Below are positions 54,014 through 63,068 of a stretch of DNA of 64,000 bases, piece after piece. The DNA comes from a bacterium (lineage in GTDB: Bacteria > Fidelibacterota > Marinisomatia > Marinisomatales > JAHJCW01): the NCBI GenBank assembly GCA_028282845.1, contig JANQGY010000013.1, positions 385,350-449,349 of the forward strand, written 5' to 3'. A model generated the notes under the pieces. That model was not told the origin of the DNA and searched no databases. It saw only the letters and a list, made by a program, of their open reading frames with translations. Position 1 is the stretch's first letter. Each line of letters starts with the position of its first letter. A program made the position numbers and the translations under genes.

Positions 54014-54403
54014 ATGGATATGAAAATAACTTTCCCGGGCGGAAAAAAGGTAAATGCCGATTTTAACGGTTTCATTCACAAAACCGACCAAGCAATTAGA
54101 AGCGGAGGTGAAGGCAGCGCGCCGGAACCATTTGCACTATTCTTAGCGTCAATCGGAACCTGTGCCGGGATATATGTACTTGGATTTTGTCAGGAACGCG
54201 GAATAGAAACCGATGGAATGGAGATCATTCAAAAAATGGATTTTAATCCGCTTACCGGAATGATCGATAAAATCAAATTAAACATAAATCTACCGGAAGA
54301 TTTTCCTGAAAAATATAAAAAAGCTGTGATCAACTCCGCCAGTTTATGTACCGTTAAAAAGCACCTTGAAAATCCTCCGCAATTTGAGATAACCACCAAT
54401 TAA
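54014..54403 (+). CDS. OsmC-family peroxiredoxin-like protein
   Basis: 129 residues. OsmC fold with the usual N-terminal beta hairpin and the helix carrying the first cysteine, FALFLASIGTCAGIYVLGFC, then a second cysteine near the C-terminus in SASLCTVKKHL. The two cysteines are the peroxidatic and resolving residues in family members that reduce organic hydroperoxides. Short compared with OsmC (about 140), so closer to the YhfA group. No other stress gene is adjacent. Confidence 0.88.
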   Translation: MDMKITFPGGKKVNADFNGFIHKTDQAIRSGGEGSAPEPFALFLASIGTCAGIYVLGFCQERGIETDGMEIIQKMDFNPLTGMIDKIKLNINLPEDFPEKYKKAVINSASLCTVKKHLENPPQFEITTN

Positions 54404-54453
54404 TGTATTTCTTATGCTTAATTACGATGATTGTGTAAATTGTACAATCTTAA

Positions 54454-55440
54454 ATGGCTAAAGATATTCAAGAACTAAAAGGTATTGCTTCGGATATTCT
54501 AAAAACCGAAGCCCGCGAATTACTCAATGTTGCCGAACGAATTGATGAACAGGTCATTGCAGCGTCAAAGATCATCCTTGAGCATGATGGCAAGGTTGTA
54601 GTGAGTGGTGTTGGCAAATCAGGTGTAATTGCTCAAAAGATTGTGGCTACATTATGTAGTACCGGAACACAGGCTGTATTTCTTCACGCAAGCGACGCAC
54701 TGCATGGTGACTTGGGAGTATATCGCCCCGGCGATCCTACAATTTTAATATCAAAAAGCGGTGCGACCGATGAACTTGTCCGTTTGATTCCGTTACTTCG
54801 TGAATTTAATTCACCGTTGATTGGAATAATTGGAAATATGAAGTCTTCGCTTTCCGGAAAAGTAGATGTAGTACTTGACAGCACCGTCTCTTCTGAAGCA
54901 GATCCATTAGGTGTAGTTCCTACCAATAGTACAACCGTGACAATGGCAATCGGTGATGCTTTAGCGGGGGTTTTAATGACTGCGAAGAAATTCAACCAAG
55001 ATGATTTCGCAAAATATCATCCCGGCGGTAATTTGGGTAGAAGACTTAAACTTATCGTAAAGGATATAATGACACCTTTGGAAAAGGTGGCGGTTGTTGA
55101 ACCCGGTTTAGGTTTAAAAGAAGCCGTATTGTTAATGACCAAAATGCCGCAGGGCGCCGCAATTGTTTCGGATAATTCAAAGTTATTAAAAGGAATCATT
55201 ACCGATGGTGATCTAAGGCGTGGATTTGCTCAAAACGGGAATTTGAACGAGATGTTCGTTAAAGATGTTATGAATCCCGATCCTATTTATATTTATTCAA
55301 ACGCCCGTTTGCAGGAAGCCGTTGCGCTGATGGAAGATCGCGAATCGCAAATATCGGTTTTACCGGTTTTAGATGAGAAAAACGACAAGTGCGTTGGATT
55401 ATTACGACTGCATGACATCTATCAGTCCAAGTTGATCTAA
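54454..55440 (+). CDS. kdsD: Arabinose-5-phosphate isomerase, KpsF/GutQ family
   Basis: 328 residues: SIS domain (about 35-180, with VVVSGVGKSGVIAQKIVATL and HASDALHGDLGVY) followed by two CBS domains (about 205-265 and 273-328). The segment ILISKSGATDELVRLIPLL marks the sugar-phosphate site. It converts ribulose-5-phosphate to arabinose-5-phosphate, the first step to Kdo, so this bacterium likely makes LPS. The other Kdo genes are not in the window. Confidence 0.95.
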   Translation: MAKDIQELKGIASDILKTEARELLNVAERIDEQVIAASKIILEHDGKVVVSGVGKSGVIAQKIVATLCSTGTQAVFLHASDALHGDLGVYRPGDPTILISKSGATDELVRLIPLLREFNSPLIGIIGNMKSSLSGKVDVVLDSTVSSEADPLGVVPTNSTTVTMAIGDALAGVLMTAKKFNQDDFAKYHPGGNLGRRLKLIVKDIMTPLEKVAVVEPGLGLKEAVLLMTKMPQGAAIVSDNSKLLKGIITDGDLRRGFAQNGNLNEMFVKDVMNPDPIYIYSNARLQEAVALMEDRESQISVLPVLDEKNDKCVGLLRLHDIYQSKLI

Positions 55441-55513
55441 CATTTTTTAGAGATTCTGTTTGTTAGATCCTCAGGTGGAATATAAATTTCACTATTCAAT
55501 ATACCTCAATACA

Positions 55514-55948
55514 ATGGACGAAAATAAAACAAGGCTAAAAATATCTTTGAACAGCTTTGATGATCTGGAATCGTCACGCGATTTAATAATCGAGTTTTGT
55601 GGAAGGTATTGTAAAACATCCGATGAATTGGACTTATTGGAGATGTCAATATTAGAAGCTTGTCATAATGCAATCCTGCACGGTAAAAAGAGGGAAAACA
55701 ATAGTATCTGTGAATTGAAATTATTATACGACAACCAAAGTATTAAAGCTGTTGTCAAAAATTACGGTAACAGGTTTGATGTAGCTGAAAAAAACGAATT
55801 TTCTATAGAACAAGATTTTCTTCAGTATAAAAATGGCGGACTTGGTATTCCATTAATAAAAGCAATTATGGATTCAGTTGAATATGAAAGAAAATCAAAT
55901 GAATTAAATGAATTAACGATAATTAAAAAATTAAAGAAAAAACAATAG
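55514..55948 (+). CDS. RsbW-like anti-sigma/anti-anti-sigma kinase domain protein
   Basis: 144 residues from the ATG at 55514. GHKL ATPase of the HATPase_c_2 kind: ISLNSFDDLESSRDLIIEFC at the start, the N-box LEACHNAILHGK (about 50-61), and a G1-like YKNGGLGIPLIKAIMD near the end. Family members phosphorylate STAS-domain proteins on serine and bind sigma factors. No strong ribosome site is seen, and a TTG at 55460 would add 18 residues. Directly followed by a STAS gene (9 bases), so the pair forms a partner-switch. Confidence 0.87.
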   Translation: MDENKTRLKISLNSFDDLESSRDLIIEFCGRYCKTSDELDLLEMSILEACHNAILHGKKRENNSICELKLLYDNQSIKAVVKNYGNRFDVAEKNEFSIEQDFLQYKNGGLGIPLIKAIMDSVEYERKSNELNELTIIKKLKKKQ

Positions 55949-55957
55949 GAGTTTCCA

Positions 55958-56296
55958 ATGCGAATCAAAGAATCTGAAATGGATGGAGTTGTTGTTCTAA
56001 CGTTATCGGGTAAAATGATGTTAGATGCCAAAAGTATTAGTTTGCATGAATATGTAAAAAACCTGATAGCCGAAGGAAAAACCAAAGTAGTAATGGATAT
56101 GGGAAAAATTACGTGGTTTGGCAGTACCGGATTAGGGGCATTATTAGCGTCTTATACCTCACTGAAAGATAGTGGTGGTGATCTTAAAGTTGCGCGAGCT
56201 ACAAGAAAAATTAGAAGTGTATTTATGTTCACCCAAATTGTAAAAGTATTGGAAAATTACGATACTGTAGAGGAAGCTGTCGCGGCATTAAAATAG
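55958..56296 (+). CDS. STAS-domain anti-anti-sigma factor
   Basis: 112 residues of STAS fold: VVVLTLSGKMMLDAKSISLH at the start, and KVVMDMGKITWFGSTGLGAL with the phosphorylatable Ser-Thr pair, which is the RsbV/SpoIIAA motif (usually D-SxGL-). A good ribosome site (AGGAGTTTCC) precedes the ATG. It likely cycles between RsbW-like kinase and GAF-PP2C phosphatase encoded on either side. No sigma factor gene adjoins it. Confidence 0.93.
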   Translation: MRIKESEMDGVVVLTLSGKMMLDAKSISLHEYVKNLIAEGKTKVVMDMGKITWFGSTGLGALLASYTSLKDSGGDLKVARATRKIRSVFMFTQIVKVLENYDTVEEAVAALK

Positions 56297-56313
56297 GGCT
56301 ATATCTATAAATA

Positions 56314-57585
56314 GTGAATGGTACTTCTGAAATATCCAAGCTTAAGCTTGCTGTAAAAGAACTCTCCGTACTTAATGACATCGCCACTGCGGTAAGTACA
56401 ACCCACGATCTACAACAGGTTATTGAATTAATCGTTCGGGAATGCGTCAAACATCTGAATGTTGAACAGGGAACAATCATGTTGCTTGACCAATCGGATA
56501 CCGATGATAAGTTCCATACAATAATCCGCGAAGTGGACACCGAATCTGACGTAGTTCCCTATCATTTTGGAGTGCAATTATCGGGTTGGATGGTAAAGAA
56601 TCAGAAGCCATTACTAATCAATGATATTTCTAATGATAATCGTTTTACGAATCTATCGGACGGTGAATTTCCGATAAACTCAATTCTTAGTGCGCCATTA
56701 AAAACCAAAGGTAAATTGATCGGTGTATTGAACGTATTCAATAAAATGGGCGATGAGGGTTTTACGATGGAAGATCAAAGGATGCTGTCCATAATTGCAA
56801 CACAGTCCGCTCAAGTTGTTGAGAATGCAAGATTGTACGATGAGGAGCAGGCGTTAAAACAGATTGAAGAAGAATTAAAATTTGCTACTGACATACAATT
56901 GAATCTACTGCCAAAATCTAATCCTCAAATCGAAGGTTATGATATTGCCGGTAAAAGTATGCCGGCCATGGAAGTGGGGGGCGACTATTATGATTTCATA
57001 ACAACTGATGAAAGTAGGTTAGTGATTTGTGTCGGCGATGTTTCCGGCAAAGGTATGCCGGCGGCAATGTTGATGTCCAATTTACAAGCCACCTTAAGAG
57101 GTCAGGCGTTGTTTACGGCATCGGCCGGTGAGTGTATGGAACGTGCTAATAAACTTATATACCGCAGTACTGATGAGCAAAAATTTGCCACTCTATTTTA
57201 TGGGATAATGGATGCTAAATCAGATTCTTTCCATTTCTCCAATGCCGGACACGATCCGCCATTTCTAATAAAAAAAGATGAGCAATTAATTAGATTATCT
57301 AAAGGCGGAACTGTTTTAGGTTTCTTAGATGACTATACTTTTGAAGAGGATTCGGTTTCTTTAGAAAGAGGTGATACAATAATAATCTATTCAGATGGAA
57401 TTACCGAAGCATTAAATGAAAAAGATGAGGAATTTGGCGAAGAAAGGTTGCTAAACGTTGTTAAAACCGGTTTGAATGGATCAGCATCAGAAATAATTGA
57501 CAATGTTTTTGAAGCGGTTAAGTCATTTGTAAATGACATGCCTCAAAGTGATGACATTACTATTGTAGTAATTAAAAAATCTTGA
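56314..57585 (+). CDS. GAF-domain PP2C phosphatase (RsbU/SpoIIE type)
   Basis: 423 residues from a GTG. A coiled N-terminus, a GAF domain (about 25-180, SAPLKTKGKLIGVLNVFNKM), a linker helix, and an SpoIIE-type PP2C domain (about 210-423) with the metal aspartates in GGDYYDFI, VGDVSGKGMPAAMLMSN and SDGITE. It dephosphorylates STAS proteins when the GAF domain is activated. It is one of a chain with the RsbW-like and STAS genes upstream and a Ser/Thr kinase downstream, with 4 bases between the last two. Confidence 0.92.
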   Translation: MNGTSEISKLKLAVKELSVLNDIATAVSTTHDLQQVIELIVRECVKHLNVEQGTIMLLDQSDTDDKFHTIIREVDTESDVVPYHFGVQLSGWMVKNQKPLLINDISNDNRFTNLSDGEFPINSILSAPLKTKGKLIGVLNVFNKMGDEGFTMEDQRMLSIIATQSAQVVENARLYDEEQALKQIEEELKFATDIQLNLLPKSNPQIEGYDIAGKSMPAMEVGGDYYDFITTDESRLVICVGDVSGKGMPAAMLMSNLQATLRGQALFTASAGECMERANKLIYRSTDEQKFATLFYGIMDAKSDSFHFSNAGHDPPFLIKKDEQLIRLSKGGTVLGFLDDYTFEEDSVSLERGDTIIIYSDGITEALNEKDEEFGEERLLNVVKTGLNGSASEIIDNVFEAVKSFVNDMPQSDDITIVVIKKS

Positions 57586-57589
57586 TGGT

Positions 57590-60500
57590 ATGATTGGAAA
57601 AACCATATCCCACTATAAGATCATAGGTAAAATTGGAGAAGGTGGCAGGGGTGTGGTTTATAAAGCAGAGGATATTAATCTACAACGAACCGTAGCTCTA
57701 AAATTTATATCCCCTCATTTAGCCGATAATAAAGAAGACCTCCGGGCATTGTATTCTGAAGCCCAATCGGCTTCCAAATTAAACCACCCCAACATAACGA
57801 CTATTTATGAAATAGGTCATAGTGGAAAACATCATTTCATAGCGATGGAGTATTTGGGAGGCGTTACTCTCAAAGAAAAAATAAAACAGGAGTCCTTTGA
57901 TCTAAGCAGGATATTAGATTTATCAATTCCGATGTTAGAGGGTATCAAGGCTGCTCACGAAAAAAATATTGTCCATCGCGATATAAAATCTGAAAATGTA
58001 ATGTTGGCTGGATCCGGAGCGATTAAGGTTATGGATTTCGGTCTTGCGCGCAGTTTAGAGCGCGATAATGTAACCAAAGTCAGTGTAACGCTTGGAACAG
58101 TTGCTTATATGTCTCCGGAGCAGATTGAGGGATCAAAGGTTGATCAGAGGTCCGATATATATTCATTTGGTGTAGTACTTTACGAAATGTTGACTGGAAG
58201 ACTGCCATTTGTCGGTGAACATGAAGCCGCAACACTTTATTCGATCGTTAATGAACCACCTCCGAATATTTTAGAAATTGAACCAAATGCTGATAAACAT
58301 CTTGTAGCCATCATTGAAAAAACATTAGAAAAAGAACCTGAACACCGCTATCAGAATGCTTCGGAATTATTGAACGATCTACAGGAACTTAAAGGCGGAA
58401 CCTTTCAGCAAAAATTTATCAAATCAGATTCTAAATCCATTCGTAACAATAAATTTTTGAGCGGAAAATGGTTAGCTATTTCTATCGCAATTTTGATAGC
58501 GATTTCTACCTTAATATTTACCGGAATCTTGGATACTTCCCCCCAATTAGTAAAATCATTGGCAGTCCTGAATTTTGAAAACATGAGTAAACCGCAGGAT
58601 TCAGAACGACTTGGTCAAATTTTGCAGGAACTGATAATTGCTGATCTATCTGATATAGAAGACCTGAAAGTATTTAGTAGTCAACGATTATTTGATATCC
58701 AAAAGCAATTGGGATCAGATAATCGCAATTCCATTGATCCCGATCTTGCAACTGATATTGCGCGTCGGGCCGGCGCGGAAGCACTTTTGACAGGTAAAAT
58801 TATACAAAACGAAACTAAGTTGATTCTTACCTCGCAATTAATCAACATCAGCGACGGCTCAATTATTAAATCACATCAGGTGGAGGGATCAGATATTTAT
58901 GTAATGGTTGATAATCTTACCGAGTTGATTCAAGCAGATTTACGGATACCGATCGAAGATGGCGAATCGGTTACCTATGCAGTTGCTGATAAAACCACGT
59001 CATCGGTAAATGCCTTTCAATTTTATTTTGCCGGTGTTGATTATTTTAACCAATCGCATTTCGATGAGGCTATTGCTGAGTTTAATCGCGCGGTTGAAAT
59101 TGATTCAACCTTCAGTTCGGCTTATTACAAATTAGCAATGGCGCAATGGTGGTCTCAGTCCGAATCAAATAACGAAACAATCGAAAATGCGCAGGAGTCT
59201 TTGCAGAAGATTTTGAATGGACAATGGTATAAAACAACCAAAGAAAAACTATTGGCTCAAGGTGCTATGGAGTTAACTAAACAAAATTTTAAGAAAGCCG
59301 AAGAAATATATAAACAGTTGATTGATTTCATTGATGATGAAAAGGAAGCATGGTATGGATTAGGAGAAGCGTATTTTCACGGTCCACAAGATTTTGAAGG
59401 GGCAGCCGAAGCTTTTGAAAGAGCGATTGAACTTGATCCTGAATTCACAGTAGCCTATCGTCATATATTTGATATATATGCTATGAACAAAGAATACGAT
59501 AGCGGTATCATCAGAGCAACTCAATTAATTGATAATGATCTTGACGGTGTTTGGGGTTACATCTTTCTCAGTCAGATGTTAGTTGGTAAAAAAGAATACG
59601 AGAGGGCTAAACCTGTACTTGAAGATGCGGTCAGGATTGATGATCAATTACCTATAATTTATAGTTTATGTGGAAAGGTATTTATCGAATTAGGTCAGTT
59701 TGATGAGGGGATAGAATTTATAAATAGTCTATCAACGATTAACAATTTACCTGAAAAGTATGAATTATTATCCCGAATGCATGTCGGCAAACAGGAATTT
59801 GGCACTGCGATTAATATTTTGGAAAACGCGATAAAAATGTTTCCTGATGATTATGGTATCTTGTTGAGTATTGGTCGTTTGTATCAGCTAAGCGGTAACT
59901 ATCAGCTTGCTCTTAAACATTCTGAAGAATTTGAAAAAAATTATCCGTATTTATGGAAGAATGTCGGTCGTTATGCTTTGATAAACATCTATAACGAACT
60001 CGGTATGTACACAAGCACAATCAATGTATTTCAAGATATGCTTGGCGAATTATCTGAGTCTGATTCGACCAAGCAAGCCGATATTAAAAATAATCTCGCT
60101 TATCATGCTTATTTGGCGGGTAATTCAGATCAAGCCAAGCAATACATTGATGAAGCTTTGGCTGTAACAACGTCCTTAAAAGAAGGTTTGGTATCCTATT
60201 TAATTCAAAGTTTAATATTTTCAAAAAATAATGACTTGGCAGGCTTGTTAAATCTGACAAATATCGTTGAAGATTCCCTGCTTACCGATGAAGAAGATGA
60301 CTTTCATATAATTATAAATCAAGCAGTGCAGTTTAATTATTATTATACTTCAAGGGATTATGAATTAGCTATTGAAAAATTTGAGGAGATGGATCCGGAC
60401 GACCAAATTACACAAAGATTTTATTACTCTGCCGGAATAGCTTATTATGAGTTAGGTGATTATGAAAAGGTTATAGACTTAGTTGACAAAATGAGCAATA

Positions 60501-60691
60501 GCTTTTTACCATCGAATTTAAGAGCTTATTTGTACCCGCGCTCATTTTTACTGAAGGGTTTGGTAAATGAAGCTCAGGATAATATGACCGCAGCTAAATC
60601 AAACTATAATAATTTGTTAGATATTTGGCAAGATGGGGACCGAGCTGCATTAGATTATCAAATTGTCTTGCAGAGATATAATAGTATTTGA
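57590..60691 (+). CDS. Ser/Thr protein kinase with TolB-like and TPR regions
   Basis: 1033 residues. Hanks-type kinase domain at 9-270: Lys38 in VALKFI, Asp131 in HRDIKSEN, DFG at 149-151 and SPEQ. A membrane helix at about 293-313 divides the cytoplasmic kinase from the periplasmic half. This begins with a FlgO/TolB-N-like domain (about 322-460, SLAVLNFENMSKPQDSERLG) and then TPR repeats to the C-terminus, for example AIAEFNRAVEIDSTFSSAYY and AAEAFERAIELDPEFTVAYR. The glycine loop reads GEGGRGVVYKA where the usual form has Met instead of Arg. Such TPR-receptor kinases sense envelope state. The end overlaps the next start region. Confidence 0.93.
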   Translation: MIGKTISHYKIIGKIGEGGRGVVYKAEDINLQRTVALKFISPHLADNKEDLRALYSEAQSASKLNHPNITTIYEIGHSGKHHFIAMEYLGGVTLKEKIKQESFDLSRILDLSIPMLEGIKAAHEKNIVHRDIKSENVMLAGSGAIKVMDFGLARSLERDNVTKVSVTLGTVAYMSPEQIEGSKVDQRSDIYSFGVVLYEMLTGRLPFVGEHEAATLYSIVNEPPPNILEIEPNADKHLVAIIEKTLEKEPEHRYQNASELLNDLQELKGGTFQQKFIKSDSKSIRNNKFLSGKWLAISIAILIAISTLIFTGILDTSPQLVKSLAVLNFENMSKPQDSERLGQILQELIIADLSDIEDLKVFSSQRLFDIQKQLGSDNRNSIDPDLATDIARRAGAEALLTGKIIQNETKLILTSQLINISDGSIIKSHQVEGSDIYVMVDNLTELIQADLRIPIEDGESVTYAVADKTTSSVNAFQFYFAGVDYFNQSHFDEAIAEFNRAVEIDSTFSSAYYKLAMAQWWSQSESNNETIENAQESLQKILNGQWYKTTKEKLLAQGAMELTKQNFKKAEEIYKQLIDFIDDEKEAWYGLGEAYFHGPQDFEGAAEAFERAIELDPEFTVAYRHIFDIYAMNKEYDSGIIRATQLIDNDLDGVWGYIFLSQMLVGKKEYERAKPVLEDAVRIDDQLPIIYSLCGKVFIELGQFDEGIEFINSLSTINNLPEKYELLSRMHVGKQEFGTAINILENAIKMFPDDYGILLSIGRLYQLSGNYQLALKHSEEFEKNYPYLWKNVGRYALINIYNELGMYTSTINVFQDMLGELSESDSTKQADIKNNLAYHAYLAGNSDQAKQYIDEALAVTTSLKEGLVSYLIQSLIFSKNNDLAGLLNLTNIVEDSLLTDEEDDFHIIINQAVQFNYYYTSRDYELAIEKFEEMDPDDQITQRFYYSAGIAYYELGDYEKVIDLVDKMSNSFLPSNLRAYLYPRSFLLKGLVNEAQDNMTAAKSNYNNLLDIWQDGDRAALDYQIVLQRYNSI

Positions 60692-60695
60692 AGAT

Positions 60696-61424
60696 ATGCC
60701 TCAAACGAGCTATAAATATTCCGGTAAATCCGACATCGGTCCTGAGCGAAATGTAAATCAGGATAGTTTTCGCGTTGCGGAACTTGATTGGGGTAGTTTG
60801 TTCATTGTTAGTGACGGATTTGGCCATGAGAAAGGTGGTATATTTGCCAGCCGTTCATCTGTTGATATATTTATTGACGAATTTTCGACAGAGCCACCCA
60901 AGGATATAAAAAAATTTATTGTTAGTACTTTTAGAAAAATCAACAAATTTATCTATTATCATAAGGTTTCCGAATTCGATAAAGCAATGTTGGGCTGTAC
61001 CACTGTAGCAATGATATTTCAAAATAACCTTGCTCACATTGCCTATATTGGTGATAGCCGCGGTTATTTGATCAGGAAGAACGGTTTAATACAATTAACC
61101 AAAGATCATTCTTATCTCCAAAATTTGATTGATGAAGGCAAGGTTGCGCCTGAAAATGCGCAGCTTAATCCGAAACGGCATGTGTTGAGTAAGGCTTTAG
61201 GCAGCCGCAAAAATCCAACACCCGGTTATAAAACTATTGAAATTGAATCGAATGACAAATTTATTTTGTGCAGCGATGGTGTGTGGGGCTATATGTCGGA
61301 TGATATTCTTTTGGATATAATCAATAAAAATATTGTAAGTACAGCAGTTACTAAGGTTATTGACCACATCAAAAAAAATGGTGGTTTGGACAATATCACG
61401 TTGCAAGTGATATATTTTAAATAA
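60696..61424 (+). CDS. PP2C-type Ser/Thr phosphatase (Stp/PrpC-like)
   Basis: 242 residues from the ATG at 60696, which follows the kinase stop by four bases; an earlier TTG at 60663 would overlap the kinase. Motifs of the PppA/Stp family in order: GPERNVNQDSF, FIVSDGFGHEKGG, GCTTVAMIF, IGDSRGYLIRKNG, LTKDHSY, LCSDGVWGYM and LDNITLQVI. It probably reverses the action of the adjacent kinase on shared substrates. A strong terminator ends the operon. Confidence 0.94.
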   Translation: MPQTSYKYSGKSDIGPERNVNQDSFRVAELDWGSLFIVSDGFGHEKGGIFASRSSVDIFIDEFSTEPPKDIKKFIVSTFRKINKFIYYHKVSEFDKAMLGCTTVAMIFQNNLAHIAYIGDSRGYLIRKNGLIQLTKDHSYLQNLIDEGKVAPENAQLNPKRHVLSKALGSRKNPTPGYKTIEIESNDKFILCSDGVWGYMSDDILLDIINKNIVSTAVTKVIDHIKKNGGLDNITLQVIYFK

Positions 61425-61453
61425 AAAAGGCGGTTCACAATACCGCCTTTTTT
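61423..61453. terminator. Bidirectional intrinsic terminator
   Basis: AAAAAAGGCGGT (61423-61434) and ACCGCCTTTTTT (61442-61453) pair completely around a 7-base loop. A run of T follows on the plus strand and a run of A before it, so it ends transcription from both the PP2C gene and the convergent LysM gene. Confidence 0.93.
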
Positions 61454-61468
61454 AGCTGTTACTTTATT

Positions 61469-62467
61469 TTAAAATTTATAGAATAATACTGCTCCGACAT
61501 TTCCCCAATCATAATCATTATCACCGGGATAGTATTTGCCTAATCCTCCGTATAGACCGATGTTGAAAGGACTATCACTGATTGGCAGACTGCCCGAACC
61601 GATTAGACCAAAGCCGGGGCCTGATTCTTCGCCAAATACGTAGAATCCGGCGCCATGCAGTTGCAATCTTAGTGGTGATTTAAGTTTGAATAAATCGTTA
61701 AGACATAGACTCGCAAGCATGCCACCACCAAGATACACATCTTCGAAATTATAGGTAAATACTCCCGCTCCAAGACCAACCTGCAAGGCTCCTAATCTGA
61801 CCCCCAATGGAGTACCTAATAATAAACCTACATTGAGCGATTCATCTTCCGGTGCCGAACCTAATGGAAATCCGGCATGCAGACCTAATGACCAACCGGG
61901 CTTGCCGCAATATGAATGTTTGCACTCACATGAATCGGGACAATTACAATCTTTCTGTTTATGTCCGCGTTTGGTTTTTTCTTCGGTCATTTTTGTTACA
62001 TCCCTTGTAGTTGCCATTTCTGTATCAGAGCTTGCTGCAGTCTTTTCGGTAGTTTCTGTTTCAACATCGCTAATAGCGACACTGCTAACTTCTGTTTCTT
62101 GAGGATGGGCAGAAGTCGTCTCTTCTTCTTCAATGCTTGCCTTATCAGTTGCTGATCCTGCGACAGGTTTGCCGTTCTCATCGGCAAATATATGTGGAAT
62201 TACAAGCCAATTATTTGGATAAATCCAATCAGGATTTATTATATATGGATTAGCCTCGTAAATTTTAGTCCATTTTAAAGGATCTCCATAAAACTGATCA
62301 GAAATAAACCATAAATAATCACCTTTGATTATCATGTATTCATAATAGTCATTGGGATTTACCAAATCCTCAGGATTAGATAAATCAACATAATAACTTG
62401 ATGGATCATTCTGCGCAAAAGAGAAAGAAAGGATCAGGGCTAAGCACGCCAGTACTAATTTTTTCAT
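61469..62467 (-). CDS. Exported LysM protein with Cys cluster and barrel-like C-terminal domain
   Basis: 332 residues. Signal peptide ending in LSFSFA. A LysM domain at about 41-92 (KGDYLWFISDQFYGDPLKWT; NPYIINPDWIYPNNWLVIP) that binds peptidoglycan. A low-complexity Glu/Thr/Ser region (about 110-170) follows, then a short cysteine-rich stretch DCNCPDSCECKHSYCGKPGW (five Cys), and then a glycine/aromatic-rich beta-type region of about 145 residues with repeated GLGAG- and LGGGML-like strands ending in LFYKF, typical of outer-membrane barrels. It probably links peptidoglycan and the outer membrane. AGGAGAT ends a few bases before the ATG. Confidence 0.85.
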   Translation of the reverse strand: MKKLVLACLALILSFSFAQNDPSSYYVDLSNPEDLVNPNDYYEYMIIKGDYLWFISDQFYGDPLKWTKIYEANPYIINPDWIYPNNWLVIPHIFADENGKPVAGSATDKASIEEEETTSAHPQETEVSSVAISDVETETTEKTAASSDTEMATTRDVTKMTEEKTKRGHKQKDCNCPDSCECKHSYCGKPGWSLGLHAGFPLGSAPEDESLNVGLLLGTPLGVRLGALQVGLGAGVFTYNFEDVYLGGGMLASLCLNDLFKLKSPLRLQLHGAGFYVFGEESGPGFGLIGSGSLPISDSPFNIGLYGGLGKYYPGDNDYDWGNVGAVLFYKF

Positions 62468-62552
62468 TTTATCTCCTGAAATTTTTGTAAAAATGTGATT
62501 TGAATTTAGAAAAGTAATTTGATATTATAAATGATTACTGCAATTTGATGAG

Positions 62553-62601
62553 CGGGACCGACGGGACTTGAACCCGCGACCTCCGGCTTGACAGGCCGGC
62601 G
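62553..62601 (-). pseudogene. 3' half of tRNA-Asp(GUC), probable integration scar
   Basis: On the minus strand, read from 62601 down to 62553, the sequence has the anticodon stem-loop (GCCGGCCTGTCAAGCCGG... in parts: stem CCGGC/GCCGG, loop CTGTCAA, anticodon GTC), the variable loop, T-arm GCGGGTTCAAGTCCCGT and the 3' acceptor strand CGGTCCC plus discriminator G. The 5' acceptor strand and D-arm are missing: upstream (62602 onward) the sequence is unrelated. The fragment therefore ends at the usual crossover point of tyrosine-recombinase integration into tRNA genes. Confidence 0.8.
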
Positions 62602-63068
62602 TTTTCAGAGGAGCCAATATTTTTTTACTCTATACATACTCTATGATTAATCAAAATTTAAATGGTTTATGAATGCAACAAAGCAGCCTGTATGTCAGTT
62701 ACTTACAGTAAAAATGTAGGGATATTGTAAAGACACTTGCCTCTGCTATCTTTTCGGATAGTTCATTGAATTAATAATTGATGGATTATTAAATAAGAGA
62801 GGTAAAAATACACTAATTCCAGTATTTTACAGATATTTTAAAGTTAGTGTTGAAAAATTATCCTTTTTGTTGTACAATGAGATCTCAAAGGTGATTGTAG
62901 CTTGTAGTTTATAGTGCCCCCGGTAAACGGTTAACATATAACATAAATTCATATGAGTAGTGTACTATGAAAAATGTAAATAATAGCAAAGTGGATCCTC
63001 AATGTCAATTTTTCATCCTTTATACAACAAAATAATTTGAATAAAATATTAAACAAAACGAGGAAAAA
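62602..63068. other. 467-base gene-free AT-rich stretch right of the tRNA scar
   Basis: No coding region or complete RNA gene was found. It holds a good sigma-70 promoter at 62850-62878, small AT-rich repeats and, at the right end, the leader of the next gene (ACGAGGAAAAA). Together with the tRNA-Asp fragment it looks like the non-coding edge of an integrated element. Confidence 0.6.
62850..62878 (+). promoter_or_regulatory. Sigma-70-like promoter
   Basis: TTGAAA (62850-62855) and TACAAT (62873-62878) are separated by exactly 17 bases. It would give a leader of about 180 bases before the gene at 63069, or transcribe an unrecognised small RNA. Confidence 0.45.

Noticed and set aside
62551-62640. 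Intact tRNA-Asp gene
   Set aside because: There is no D-arm or 5' acceptor strand on either side of the 3' half; sequence from 62602 onward does not pair with the acceptor end.
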